DNA of 64,000 nucleotides from assembly GCF_036884655.1 (NCBI RefSeq), contig NC_088345.1, positions 19,551,001-19,615,000 on the forward strand, written 5' to 3'. Position 1 is the first letter of the stretch; each line of letters begins with the position of its first letter. A model generated the notes under the pieces. That model was not told where the DNA came from and ran no database searches. It saw only the letters and a list, made by a program, of their open reading frames with translations. The translations under genes were made by a program, and so were the position numbers. Below are positions 33,501 to 46,191 of the stretch, one piece after another. The stretch is from Musa acuminata AAA Group. Taxonomy: Eukaryota; Streptophyta; Magnoliopsida; Zingiberales; Musaceae.

Positions 33501-36500
33501 ACGGGCTTCGACTACAAGGTAAGTAACTCAACTCTCTTGAATTATTTTGAAATTACTTGAAGTTTTTCATGAGTGCTTAATTTAGATAGTAGGAATAGGA
33601 AATAAAAAGTTAATTTTCAAAAATTATATCATGATTTTCTTTTTAGCATCTTTGAAAAATTAAAAATTTTGATCATGAAAAGTATATTGCTAAGGTTTCA
33701 TGCATGTTATGTTTTGAAATGTTGAATGATGTATGCAACATTAAGGATGATAATTATATGATATGTGATAATGCTTAGGATTAATCCATGCATGTGTATA
33801 TTGATGATTTTATGTCATGCATGAGTTTTTAAAGTAAATGTTGATTTGAAACTCTTATTTTAGATTAACATGTTTTTGGTCTAATCGTTTTTATGACAAA
33901 TTAAGATGATATTCTCATGACATATTAAGATGACATAGTGCATGTACATCTATGTATGAATTTCTTGATAGTCTTTTGATGATAGATGTGATATCATGAT
34001 GTGTTTGGTCTTGACAGTTTCATGACGAAACTTATGTTTCGATTTTAAATGATGATACATGTTTTCACAAAAGACTTGAATACCCTCACATGAAATCAAT
34101 GAAATGGAAATGAATTTTCTATCCTATTGAGATTAATGAATTTATTAAACCAATCTTGTGAATCTCATGAAAATAAACATGAAAATAAATGAGTGTATCA
34201 TGCATTTGGTCTTAATGATTTCTCTTGAACCTACTTTTTGAAATCATACTTGATGATGAATATCAAGATATTAAAAGGATGTTAACATGGAATCATGCTT
34301 GATGATTTGTTTTATGAAATTTACCTTTTCATCTTAAATGTTTGACATTTGTTTTATTAAAGGTAAAGACATTCTTATAAGAAGCAAATCACATGAATAT
34401 AAATTTATAAAAACGAAATGCGATCCTCTATCTTATCGACTTTTCAATAAATCTATGCTTGTCATGTATGAATTTATTGAATGTGCTTTGAGGATGATTT
34501 CGGATTTCACAAATGCTTGATTCATACTTATGACATGAGACACATTTTAAATATGAATCATGTTCAATGCTTCAATCATGTTAAATATGATAAACTGAGG
34601 AAAAATTTTGATCATGCATGGTAGGATATAATTGCTATAATGAGAATTTTATACTATTACATGCCTTAATAACATGTTGGAAATTATGTGTTTTGGATGC
34701 AAAAATTTCCATGATCATGAGCATGTTTTATCTTCATGATTGTGTTTAAAAATCTATAGCAAAACCATGTCCGAATGCATGAAAGTGTTAAATTTTATTT
34801 TTGGATTTCTTGATCCTAACAATTCATTTTTGAAAATATATTGATCTTGATTTAATGATTTAAATGAGCTTTATCTTGATTTTTTTTAATTTATAAATTG
34901 AAATTTCTTATGCTTAAATCAAGATTTTATATGCATGAATTAATATCTTATTCTCTTACAAGATTGAATGAATTCTATCTTTTTCATGATCTCCTAAGAA
35001 TTCTTTATGTTATTTATTTAAGAGGAGATTTGTTAAAATGAATCACAGTTTCTCTTGATTTTTTGAAATTAAAACTTGAGTATTCATTTTATAAATCAAG
35101 ATTGTTTATATATTCTCTCATGACATCTTTTAAGGCTTATGACTTGAATTTTGTTATGTAAAATTCTTTGAATGAATGAAATACATCTCATCACATAATA
35201 ATTCTTCTTGATATTCCTTATGTGATGATATGAATACATGAAATATTCATTAATTTGTTTTGATGTATACAAATAAGAAGTTTCGATCATGCATTGTAGG
35301 ATGTAATTTGACAAAATTGGTACCATCATGATGTGAAATAAATGATGATTTGGAATCATGCATTAATGATGATTTTATATTTTATGATTTGGTATGATGC
35401 ATGCAATGATGAAATATTCATGAATTTGAAATGATGCATGCAATACTTATGACAATGATGTACATGATATATTGCATATGATGTGTATCATGAATGCTTT
35501 AAATGATGAATGTTTGGTATCATGATCAACATGTTGATAAATGCTTAAAAATTTTAATGTTTGAGTATCATGTATAATATGCTCATTAATGATGATTGAT
35601 TTATTTTTCGATATCGTGCATGAAAAATAAGGTTTTTGAAATTGTGTATGTTTTAATTTGAATATATAATGATGTACAAATAAGATTGATACTTATCTTT
35701 GTCATAATATGAAAATTGATATAAGGGTCTTCCCTTCTTTTTGATAATGACAAAAGGGGAGCAAGAATTTCTAGCGTGGACATCATGAAAAGAGTCAAAC
35801 TAGCTAGCTTGCACAATTCAAGACGAAAGCAAAAATTGCACTTCGAGAAGAAATTGCTATCTTGAACATTACCGATAATTGCTAGTTTGAAATCTCAAGA
35901 AGAAGCAAAACATGCTAACGTGCACATCTAGCAAACTTGCATATTTCAAGAGAAAAGAGTTGCTTTCTTGAACATCTCTAAATTGCTAGGTTGCATGTTC
36001 TAAAATGTTGTAACATTGCTAGCTTGCAAGATGTAGAGCTTGCTATCTTGAACATCTTAAGAAACAAAAATTACAAAAGTGCTATCTTGCCTATCTTAAA
36101 AAGCAAAACATGCTAACTTGCGCATCTAGCAAAGTTGACAAAATTTACATATTTCAAGAAGCAAGAGTTGCATTCTTCAACATCTCTAATTTGCTAGCTT
36201 GTATGATGTAGAAGTTGCTATCTCAAAAGAAGCAAAAGTGCTATCTTGTATGTTGTAAAACTTGCTTATCTAAAACTTGATAGCTTGAATGTTCTAAGCA
36301 TGATGTAACACTAGCTAAATTTTCTAGCTTCAAAACTGCATGATGATAAAACTTGATATTATGTTTTTCATGAAATAAGTTAAATTAATACTACAAACAC
36401 ATTAAAGTTGGACTTCTCCTTTTTGTTGATGACAAAGGGGGAGAAGTATGATGTTATCCATAAGTTTATGCATATGTTCATAATGATGTGTTGCAAGTAT

Positions 36501-36646
36501 TCATGATGAATATTGCAATAACTTGAATTCAGTTTGAATTCAAGGTTCTATCAATATGACATATTGATAGGGGGAGTTTGTTTAAACTCTGGGAGTTAAG
36601 TTTAACTCCGTCATCAATTGGTTGTCATCATCAAAAAGGGGGAGAT
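33501..36646 (+). other. AT-rich non-coding tail with GCTAGCTTGCA-type repeats and polypurine tracts
   Basis: About 3.1 kb without coding motifs. The first 2.2 kb is rich in ATCATGATG words. From 35755 repeats of TTGCTAGCTTGCA and CTTGCTATCTTGAACATC appear, and then GGGGGAGAAG (36437-36446), AGGGGGAGTT (36569-36578) and AAAAAGGGGGAGAT (36633-36646). The last abuts the 3' LTR and is the likely priming tract. Confidence 0.75.
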
Positions 36647-38312
36647 TGTTGAATCTCGTATTTTGATGATGAAACCAATTGATAATTACATTTATGTTTT
36701 AATCTGTGTTTTGAGAGACGCAGGATGCTTCGATCAAGATGAGACAATTAAAGTAGGAAAAATCATGTTGTGCCGGAGGAACATGTCAGAAGATTGAACG
36801 TCGGGCCGGTGGATCGGTCGACGCATTGACATAAGGCTTCGGGCCGTGGACTCGGGCATCGGGCCAAGAAGAGCAAGTATTGTGCCAAGAATATCGGAGT
36901 TACGGAGTCAACTGGCCGATTGGGCAATAGGCCGCAGGAGAGGACGATGCGCCGAATAATCGGACGAAGCGTCGAGGGACTAATGACATGCCGAATAACT
37001 TGGTTAATTGCTTAGGATTAATTATCTTGATCGAAGTTTTATTTAACATGTGCAGGATTAACTATGATAGAAGTAAGACATATAGCAGGAGTTGCACTAG
37101 AGTCAAGACTATGATCACGTTGGGAGTTTAAGAGTTCGATAGAAGTCCGGACGGTCGTCTAAAGTTCTACGGGAACAAATCCGAGAAGTCCAGGAGCTTG
37201 CCAAAGAAGCTCGTCGGAACTTGCCAAGTGGATCGTCGCAAGTCTAGGAGTTTGCCGGAAGTCCATTGGAGCATTGCCGAAGGTTAGTCGGATGTTCGCC
37301 GGAAGTTCGCTGGAAGCTCGCCGGAAGAAGCGATTGACGCACCGGAGCAAGTTGCAGTAAATGTCATAAGAAATATCGTAGTTAGCATGTAAATTAATTT
37401 AGGTATGGGAGGTGATCCCATTAACTTAATCTAGGGGCAATTGGGCCCTTGATAGACCCAAATTGGGCCGAATGGATCAACCCATTCGGACCAGAATTCT
37501 TGCCAAGCGGTGGCACCGCCCAGGAGATAGTCTTCTAGGAAAGCTGGGCAGTGCAACCGCCCCAGTCAGGCCGTGGCACCGCTTGGGCTCAGTTTCCAAG
37601 CAAGACTGGGCGGTGCAACTGCCCTTGTCAGGCAGTGGCACCGCCTAGAGGCTCAGTTTCCGAGCTGCCAGGCGGTTGTACCACCCTAGTCAGGAGGTAG
37701 TACCGCCAAGACCCCGGAAATCCGGGAAAAGACACTTTTGAGCTCCAAATTCAAACCAGTTTGGGGCCTATATAAACCCCACCCTTTCCTATATGAAAGG
37801 GCAACTAAAGGCACCGAAAATCCAATCTTACTCTGTGATTTTTAGAGCTCAAAAGTGTTGTAAAGGCTAGAAGTTCTCCTCCCTCTTTTCTTCCAAGTTT
37901 TGATCTTTCAAGAGAGGAGAGAAAACTCAATAAGGGTTGTCTCCTAAGCCCATCAAAAGGAGTGAAATTGTAAATGGGTGGTTGGCCTTTGCCTATTAAA
38001 GGAAGGCCTCTAGTGGACGTCAGTGATCTCATCAGAGGAGGAAGCCAAAAGTGGATGTAGGTTAAGATTGACCGAACCACTCTAAATCTTGGTTTACATT
38101 TACTTTCTATTCTCTATCTTAACTGCAAACTGCCTCCATAGCTTTACTTTAACTGCACTTTGCCTAATCTAAGTTAAAGCAATTTCCAAATCGGCTTTTA
38201 TATCGAAATCGCTTTTATCGTATGAACGTCGTTTTAAATCGTCGAAAGTTTTCCACTGCACTAATTCACCACCCCCCCTCCCCCCCCCCCTCTAGTGCTC
38301 TTGATCATAACA
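36647..38312 (+). repeat. 3' LTR (type A)
   Basis: Begins TGTTGAATCTCG, ends GATCATAACA and is followed by TCTAA. GGCGGTGGCACCGCC units at about 37505-37710; core promoter GGCCTATATAAACCCC (37765-37780). It preserves the empty-site sequence showing where the 7.4-kb insertion entered the partner LTR. Confidence 0.87.
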
Positions 38313-38800
38313 TCTAATACCCTAAAGACCATATATCAGGTATGGTATTGTTAGGCCTATATGGTTTCTCCTCGAGTCTTGCTCTAATCAGATTCTCCCG
38401 AAGAACTCTTTCTCTCTCAATTCAAATGACCCTAGCTAGGGATTTGTCTGAGCAAAAACACATGAGATATTTTTCTTATAATACTAAGAGCGGATGATCC
38501 TCTATCGATACTCAATAGCCTCGTAAGGTTGGCTACGACTCCTGATGACCGGTTGTGCTAGATTTGGAACTTCCAAACCTATAAGTCCGGTATTAAAGAG
38601 TGGCGTACTTATACGAGACATCCTTAGTACCTCAAGTCTAAGGACCAAATACATGACTAGAACAACAGAATCGTTAGTTGACAATGAGGTATCATGAACC
38701 ATCCAACATTCCGTAAGCGGATCAATTAGTGAACTCATTCTCCAATGAGCACCTGCATTATAGCCCTAGTGTCCCCACATGAGTAGCTATGAGACCAACC
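38313..38800 (-). repeat. Outermost type B LTR, piece 3
   Basis: Continues from TCTAA with TACCCTAAAGACCATATATC, matching 22390 onward in the sister LTR, and is cut near GAGACCAACC by the next Sirevirus-like element. Confidence 0.8.
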
Positions 38801-40046
38801 GCTTGAATCTAGGATTTTGATGATGAAATCAATTGTAAATTATTTGATCTAATCTATATATTGAGAAAAGTGTGTAGGATTAACTACGATAGCAATAAGA
38901 TACAAAGCAAGTGTTGTGCCGAAGTCAAGATCGAGATCTCGTTGGGAGTTCAAGAGTTCATCGGAAGTCCGGACGTTCATCGGAAATTCTACCGGAATCA
39001 ATCGAGAAGTCCAGGAACTTGCCAAAGAAGCTCATCAGAACTCGCCAAGAAGATTGTCATAAAGTTTAGGAGCTTGCCGGGAGTCCGCCGGAACATTGCC
39101 GAGAGTTTGTCGAAAGTTCGTCAAAAGATCGCCGGAGGAGCAATTGACGTACCGGAACAAGAGTGCTTTAATTATGTCTTAGTTATTGTAGTTAGATAAA
39201 AAATTGAGTTAGGATTAAGAGGTAATCCCACTAACTTAGTTAGGGGCCAATTGGGCCCTTAACGGGTTGAATTGGGCCAGATTGAACAACCTATTCAGCA
39301 CCTGAAATCATGGTCGGCGGTGGCATCGCTTGGGAGACCTAGTCTCCCAGGTGGTCTGGGCGATGGTACCGCTAGAGCTCGATCTTTGAGCTCTGTCAAG
39401 CGATGGTACCACCTAGTGTCAGGTGTTAGGCAGTGGTATCGCCTAGTAATGGTGGTGGTACCGATAATACCCTGAAATCCGGGGATGTGACACTTTTTAG
39501 CTCCAATTCTAAACCCAATTGGGACCTATAAATATCCCACCCTTTACTATATAAAAGGGCATGAAAGCATTGGTATAATCCTGAATTCTTGTGTGTTAAA
39601 GTATTGTAAAAAGTGCAAGAGTCCTCCTCCTCCCTTTCTAAGTGTTGAGATCATTCAAGAGAGGTGTGAGACTTGTAAGGGTTATCTCCTAAGCCCGTAA
39701 AAAGAAGAAAGCACTATAAAAGGTGATTGGTCTTCGCCTATTGAAGGAATGTCATTAGTGGATGCCGGTGATCTCGACGGAGAAGGAATCCGAAAGTGGA
39801 TGTAGGTCACAACGACCGAACCACTTTAAATTATGGTTTATATTTCATCTTGAGTAATTTACCTTTCTTGCAAGCTACTTTACCTTCTTACTGCTTTCTC
39901 TACACTCTTATACGCTTTTAAGTTAAAATCTTTACGAAACGATTTTCATCGAAATTAGGATTAATCGAAACGAAGACTTTTGAAACGGGTAATTTTTCCG
40001 CTACACTAATTCACCCCCCCTTTTAGTACCGCTCTTGATTCTAATA
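38801..40046 (+). repeat. 5' LTR (type A) of the gag-pol element
   Basis: Start is mutated (GCTTGAATCTAGG for TGTTGAATCTCGG), end CTAATA for CCTAACA. GGCGATGGTACCGC-type units at about 39310-39460; core promoter CCTATAAATATCCC at 39524-39537. Confidence 0.82.
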
Positions 40047-40048
40047 AT

Positions 40049-40060
40049 TGGTATCAGAGT
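40049..40060 (+). promoter_or_regulatory. Primer-binding site (TGGTATCAGAG, initiator tRNA-Met)
   Basis: An 11-base match directly after the 5' LTR end. Confidence 0.85.
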
Positions 40061-40095
40061 AAGGTCACTCTCATTTGGTTTGAAACCCAAGAGAG

Positions 40096-41470
40096 ATGGC
40101 ATTTGTCGGCAACTAAGAGGGTCACTCAATTACACATCCGCCCTTATTCAAAAGTACGGATTACACATATTGGAAGACTAGAATGAGGATTTTTCTAATT
40201 TATATAAATTTTCATGGAAAATTATTGAAAATGGTTTTCAAAAGTCTTCTCTTCCAATGAACAATTGGAATGAGTTGGACCATTAGAGACATGTACACCC
40301 GATTTACGGATGTTGCCAATTGTCTAAAAGGACTTGGTAAAGGTTTCTCGGATTTTGAACTTGTTAATAAAATCTTAAGATCCCTTCCAAAGAGTTGTGA
40401 TCATAAAGTAACGACCATTCAAGAGGCCAAGGATTTAAATAACTTTCCTCTCGAAGAACTAATCGGGTCACTAAAGACCTATGAGATGACTTGTAATGCT
40501 CATGAAGAGCTTGAGAACAACCTTCTAACGAACAAGAAGGATATGACATTAAGAAGTCAAGAAGACCACTTGAAAGAAAATTCAAGTGATAAGGACTTTG
40601 ATGATGACTTGACACTCTTGATAAGAAAGTTTAAAAAATTCATAAAAATGAATAAATTTAAAAATGATACTAAAAATAAATTTAAACCCAAGAAAGAATA
40701 AGTAATATAATATGAATACAAGAAGCCAGGACATTTCAAGAGGAAATGTCCCCTAGCAAAGAAGAAGCAACCAAAGAAGAAGAAGACTTTTAAAGCAACA
40801 TGGGATGACTCAAGTGCATCTGAAGAAGAGGAGCAAACTAACACCAAATAAGTTGCTCACTATGCGCTAATGGCTATTAGAGATGAGGTAAGCAATTCAT
40901 TAGATGCAAGTTTATCTTTTGATGAATTACTAAACGCTTTTCATGATTTATTTGATGAATGTAAATTAGTTAGTAAAACATATAAATTGTTAAAAAAGGA
41001 ATATGCTTTCTCTTGTTAGTGATTTTGATAGACTAAAAATTGAGCATGATGATAGTTTAGCTCCTTGCACAAAATGTGATCAATTAGAAATGCTTAGAAA
41101 GGAAAATTTACTACTCAAAGAAACCTTAGAAAAATTTGAGGTTAGTAGCAAGTCCTTGAACACGATCCTTGCCAATAAGGGTCACATTCATAAAAAAAAA
41201 GATGGAATCGGCTTTGTGAGTAACACTCATAAAAATCCAATTATCTTTGTTAAAGGCCCTGCCTTGTATGTTTCACCCCAAAATAAATGTAACTTGTTAC
41301 AAATTTGGATATGTTGCGTACAAATATCCATTTAAGAAATATAGTCCATACAAATTGATTTGGGTTCCTAAAGGAACCTCAAATGACTCAATACAATATG
41401 ATAAGTTGTGTAGATCGATTTTTGAGGCACCCAAGGTTAAATGGGTACTTAAAAATCACCCTTTTTTGTA
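40096..41470 (+). pseudogene. gag pseudogene with internal deletion
   Basis: The ATG at 40096 begins MAFVGN, with a stop right after. Around 40265-40290 the sequence jumps from NNWNELDH to RDMYTRFTDVANCLKGLGKG, missing roughly 75 codons that the intact Gag at 62180-63763 has. An open stretch 40270-40701 covers the Gag core. The knuckle is damaged (YEYKKPGHFKRKC; two cysteines lost), and the C-terminal half continues to LKNHPFL at 41470. Several frameshifts and stops. Confidence 0.82.
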
Positions 41471-44455
41471 GAAATATTTACCATCACAAGCTAGGAGCAA
41501 GAGATGGTACCTTGATAGTGGATGCTCAAGGCATATGACTAGAGATCCATCTTAATTCTCTAAGCTCACTAGCCTAGACGAATGATATGATACCTTCGGA
41601 GACAACAACAAGGGTAAAATTATTGACAAAGGAACCATATGTAATAAATCGAACTTCTTTATTTGTTGGTTGATGGCTTAAAACATAACCTTTTGAGCAT
41701 TAGTCAATTGTATGATAAACAAGATATCATTAGATTTGAATCCAATGCTTACATTATTGAAAAACCACACAAAACATATCTATGATTGCCCTAAAATAAA
41801 ATAATATATACATTATCGACATTGATGATCTTTGTAATGAAATGTGTTTTTCGGTTTTGAATGACGATGCTTGGCTTTGGCATAGAAGATTAGGTCATGC
41901 TAGTATGAAACTAATATCTCAAATCTCATCTAAAGAACTTGTAAGAGGAATTCCTCACATTAAGTTTGTTAAAGACAATGTGTGTTATATATGGAAACTA
42001 GGAAAATAAATAAAAGGTAGTTTCAAACCAAAGAACCAAATAAGCATCTTTAGACCATTGCAATTGATCCATATGGATTTGTTCGGACCAATTGCTACAT
42101 CAAGCATAGGAAGTAGCAAATACGCCTTTGTCATCATCGATGATTATAGTAAATATACTTGGACTTACTTTATGGCATACAAAAGTAATTATTTTAGGTA
42201 TTTTTCTAAGTTTTGTAAACTTATTCAAAATAAAAAGGGTTTTATGATTTCATTAAATCGAAGTGATCATGGTGGTGAATTTTAAAATTATGATTTCCAA
42301 GAATTTTATGAATCTAGTGGATAAACCATAATTTCGCTACTCTAAGAAATCCTCAACAAAATGGAGTAGTAGAAAGAAAAAATAGAAACTTATAAGAAAT
42401 GACTAGAACCATGTTAAACGAACATAACCTTTCCAAGTATTTTTGGGCCAAAGCCGTAAATATGACATGATATGTCATGAATAGGGTTATAGTAAGACCA
42501 TTACTCTCCAAAACTCTTTATGAGTTGTGGAACAACAAAAAACCCAATGTTTCATATTTTAAAATTTTCAGGTGTAAATGTTTTATCTTGAATGAAAAAG
42601 ATGCATGAAGAAAGTTTGATGCAAAATCCGATGAAGGAATTTTTCTTAGCTATTCTTCTATTTCTAAAGCATTTTATATTAAAAAAAAAAAACATAGGTT
42701 ATAGAAGAATCTGTTCATATTATTTTTAATGAAGTTTCCGGAGTTAAGAAAAATGACTTTGATGATGATCTTAATTTTGATGCTTTGAATTTAAATGAAA
42801 CCCTTTCTCCATATAGCAACTTGGATGCATCTTCTTCTGAAACATCCTTACCCAATGAATGGAAGTATATAGATGCTCATTCTAAGAAGCTAATCATATG
42901 AGACATATCAGAAGGGGTTTAAACTCGTTCTTCTCTTAAGAATTTTTATGCCAACGTCGCTTTTCTCTCCCAAATTGAACCCAAATATATTGACGAGGCC
43001 TTGAAAGATGATTCATGAGTTATTGCAATGAAAGAAGAGTTGAATCAATTTGAGAGAAATGAGGTGTAGAAGCTTGTTCTAAGGTCAAATGACCATTTAG
43101 TTATTGATACTAAATGAGTCTTTAGAAACAAGCAAGATGAATTTGGTATCATGGTTAGAAACAAGGCTAGATTAGTGGCCAAGGGTTTCAACCAAAAAGA
43201 AGGTATCAATTATGAAGAAACCTTCGCTCCTATGGCATGATTAGAAGCCATAAGGATGCTCCTTACATATGCTAGTAGTAATAATTTTAAGTTATTTCAA
43301 ATGGATGTTAAAAGTATTTTTCTTAATGGCTTTATTTCCAAAGAAGTTTATGTTGAACAAACTCCTGGATTTAAGAATGATAATTTTCTAAATCATGTGT
43401 TTTAATTGACTAAAGCTCTTTATAGATTGAAACAAGCCCCAAGGGCATGGTATGAGAGACTTAACTCATTTCTTATCCAAAATAATTTCTCTAAAGGCAA
43501 GGTCGATACCATATTATTTATCAAAAATTTTGAAAATAATTTTTTTATTATTCAAATTTATGTTGATGATATTATTTTTGGTTCCACGAATGAATCTTTA
43601 TGCGAATTATTTGTAAAAAGTATGAGTCTAGAGTTTGAAATGAGTTTGATGGGGGAATTAACCTTCTTTTTTGGTTTACAAATCAAACAACTTAATGATG
43701 GTATTTTTCTGAGTCAAACAAAGTATTCATTAAACTTATTAAAACAGTTTAATATGGATAGTTGAAAGGCTATCAATACTCCTATGAGTACCTCCACTAA
43801 ATTAGACATTGACGAAAGTGGAGAAAGCTCTGATAAAAAAGCTTATAGGGGCATGATAGGTAATTTACTATACCTCACCGCAACTAGACCGAGCATCATG
43901 TTTATCATAGGACTTTGTGCTCAGTTTCAATCTAATCCAAAGATATCTCATTTTAAAGTAGTTAAAAGAATTCTAAGATATCTTAAATGAACCACTAATC
44001 TAGGATTATGGTATCCAAAATCTGAAAACTTCGAATTAATTACTTATGCTGATGCAGATTTTGCTGGATGTAGATTAGATAGAAAAAGCATATCTGGAAC
44101 ATGTCAATTATTAAGTCATGCACTTGTCTCTTGGTCTTCCAAGAAACAAAACTCGGGTGCACTATCTATAATCGAAGCCGAATACATAGTTGCGAGTGCA
44201 TGTTGTGCACAAGTTATGTGGATGAAAAACACTTTAGAGGATTATAAGATTCGCCTTAAGAACATTCCCATAAAATGTGATAACACAAGTGCAATATGTT
44301 TAACAAAAAATCCCATTCAATACTCTAGAGCTAAACATATTGACATTAGGCATCATTTTATACAAGATCATGTTAATAATCATGATGTAATTTTAGAATT
44401 CATTGATACAAAATATCAATTGGCTGATATCTTTACAAAACCATTAAATGAATAA
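41471..44455 (+). pseudogene. pol pseudogene (protease, integrase, reverse transcriptase, RNase H), Sirevirus-like
   Basis: Domains in order on the plus strand: protease motif RWYLDSGCSRHMT (about 41503); GAG_pre-integrase WHRRLGHASMKLIS (about 41875); integrase core MDLFGPIATSS (42071) and NRSDHGGEF (about 42257); NGVVERKNRN (about 42361); reverse transcriptase [15 protein letters not shown] (43160), FQMDVKSIFLNG (about 43300), ALYRLKQAPRAWYERL (43412) and the catalytic IYVDDIIFGS (43556); RNase H YADADFAGC (about 44047), IIEAEYIVAS (about 44170), CDNTSAICLTKNPI, ADIFTKPL (44422). The order INT-RT-RH is that of Ty1/copia. Many stops, several at expected Trp or Arg codons, make it non-functional. 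Confidence 0.9.
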
Positions 44456-44896
44456 TTTGATTTTATAAGGGAGTTAGGAATGTTAAGTTGTCCAAATGCA
44501 TGAATTTGATGTATATCTTTTCTGAACTTTCTCGATTCTTTAAAACTCTTATGAAATTATTTCATAAATAAGTCTTTCATGAAATCTGAAATATAAATAT
44601 ACTAAGTATCAAATTTTTTAATGAGAAATGGATTTGATTTATGAAGGTTTATTCATGGAATTTCTCTTTCATATGATGCTTCTTTCACATAAATTCTTCC
44701 TTACTCTTCTCATGAAAGAAGAATTTTTAAGAATTTTTAAGTACGAGATGATCACTTGCAAGAATGAGGATTTGATTTCACATGAATATTTTGATCCTTT
44801 TTCATGAATCTCTTCTTTTTGTCAAAATTAAAGCATGATTTAATGAAACTTATTTACTATTTTTGACTTAGTTCAAATCATTTCACAAATTTGGTT
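44456..44896 (+). other. Truncated 3' internal tail of the gag-pol element
   Basis: Some 440 bp of AT-rich sequence after the pol stop. It lacks the GCTAGCTTGCA repeats and polypurine tract found in related elements, and it joins directly to the middle of a 3' LTR (GATCTCGTTGGG), so a deletion removed the tail and LTR start. Confidence 0.65.
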
Positions 44897-46141
44897 CTTA
44901 GATCTCGTTGGGAGTCCAAGAGTTCATCGGAAGTTCGGACATTCGTTAGAAGTTCTATCGGAACCAACCGAGAAGTCCAGGAGCTTGCCAAAGAAGCTCA
45001 TCAGAACTCGCCAAGAAGATCGTCATAATGTTTAGGAGCTTGCCAGGAGTCCGCTGGAACATTATCGGGAGTTCGTTAGAAGTTCGCCGGAAGATCGTCG
45101 AAAGCTTATCGGAAGAGCAATTGACGTACCGGAACAAGAGTGCTTTAATTATGTCTTAGTTATTGTAATTAGATAAAAATTTGAGTTATGATTGGGAGGT
45201 AATCCCACTAACTCAGTTAGGGGCCAATTGGGCCCTTAACGGGCTGAATTGGGCCGGATTAAATAGCCCATTCAACACCTAAAATCATGGCTGGCGATGA
45301 CATCGCTTGGGAGACCTAGTCTCTCAGGTGGTTTGGGCGGTGGTACCGCCAGAGCTCAGTCTCCGAGCTCTGTCAAGCGGTGGTACCATCTAGACTAGGC
45401 GATGGTACTGCTTAGTGTCAGGTGTCAAGCGGTGGTACCACCCAATAATGGCGGTGGTACCACCAGTATCTTGAAATCCGGGGATGTGACACTTTTTGGC
45501 TCTAATTATGAAGCCAATTGGGGCCTATAAATACCCCACTCTTTTATGCATGAAATACCCTAGTATCCTAAAATTCGGGGATGTGACACTTTTTTGCTCT
45601 AATTCTTAAGCCAATTAGGGCCTATAAATACCCCACTCTTTCCTGCATGAAAGGGCATGAAAGCATTAGCATAATCCTGAATTCTTGAGTGTTAAAGTGT
45701 TATAAAAAGTGCTAGAGTCCTTCTCCTCCCTTTCTAAGTGTTGAGAACATTCAAGAGAGGTGTGAGACTTGTAAGGGTTGGCTCCTAATCTCATGAAACG
45801 GAGAAAGCACTACAAAATATGGTTGGTCTTCGCCTATTGAAGGAAGGCCATTAGTGGATACTGATGACCTCAACGGAGGAGGAATTCAAAACTAGATGTA
45901 GGTCACAACGACCGAACCACTCTAAATTCTGGTTTGCATTTCGTCTTGAGAAATTTACCTTTCTTATAAGCTACTTTACCTTCTTACTACTTTCTCTACA
46001 CTCCCATATGCTTTTAAGTTAAAATATTTATGAAATGATTTTTATCAGAATCAGGTTTAATCGAAACGATGACTTTTGAAATGGTTAATTTTTTCGCTGC
46101 ACTAATTCATCCCCCTCTTAGTGCTACTCTTGATCCTAACA
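44897..46141 (+). repeat. 3' LTR (type A), 5'-truncated, with duplicated core promoter
   Basis: Begins at the GATCTCGTTGGGAGT block (equivalent to 38936 of the 5' LTR) and ends GATCCTAACA. A 97-bp stretch containing GGCCTATAAATACCCCACT is present twice, giving TATA boxes at 45526-45533 and 45623-45630. Confidence 0.82.
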
Positions 46142-46191
46142 CCTCCATCATATGTATGGGTATACAGTATACTAGTCTATCCAGTTATCTT
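46142..46191 (-). repeat. Outermost type B LTR, piece 4
   Basis: CCTCCATCATATGTATGG to CCAGTTATCT matches 22872-22922 of the sister LTR, then it is cut again by TGTTAGGAACG. The last piece is not in the window. Confidence 0.78.

Larger units (their letters stand above)
23427..38312 (+). mobile_element. Non-autonomous Sirevirus-like element, 14.9 kb with its own nested insertions, TSD TCTAA
   Basis: 5' LTR 23427-32547 (interrupted by 24542-31922), primer-binding site 32549-32560, shortened gag 32598-33500, non-coding tail 33501-36646, 3' LTR 36647-38312. TCTAA at 23422-23426 and 38313-38317 brackets it, and the type B LTR continues on both sides (CATCCATCTAA | TACCCTAAAGACC). Without nested material it is about 7.5 kb. 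It lacks pol and shares its gag architecture with 2255-10891. Confidence 0.88.
38801..46141 (+). mobile_element. Decayed Sirevirus-like Ty1/copia element with gag and pol
   Basis: 5' LTR 38801-40046, primer-binding site 40049-40060, gag 40096-41470, pol 41471-44455, 5'-truncated 3' LTR 44897-46141. It is the only type A copy here that still has all pol domains, all carrying stops. The usual 3' tail and about the first 130 bp of the 3' LTR are missing. Target-site duplication is imperfect (CAACC left, CCTCC right), yet the type B LTR continues from GAGACCA... to CCTCCATCATATGTATGG as in 22863-22890. Confidence 0.85.

Noticed and set aside
33501..36646. Hidden env-like gene in the tail of the gag-only element
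   Set aside because: Some Sireviruses have an env-like frame after pol, but this AT-rich region has no frame over about 90 codons and no membrane-protein pattern.
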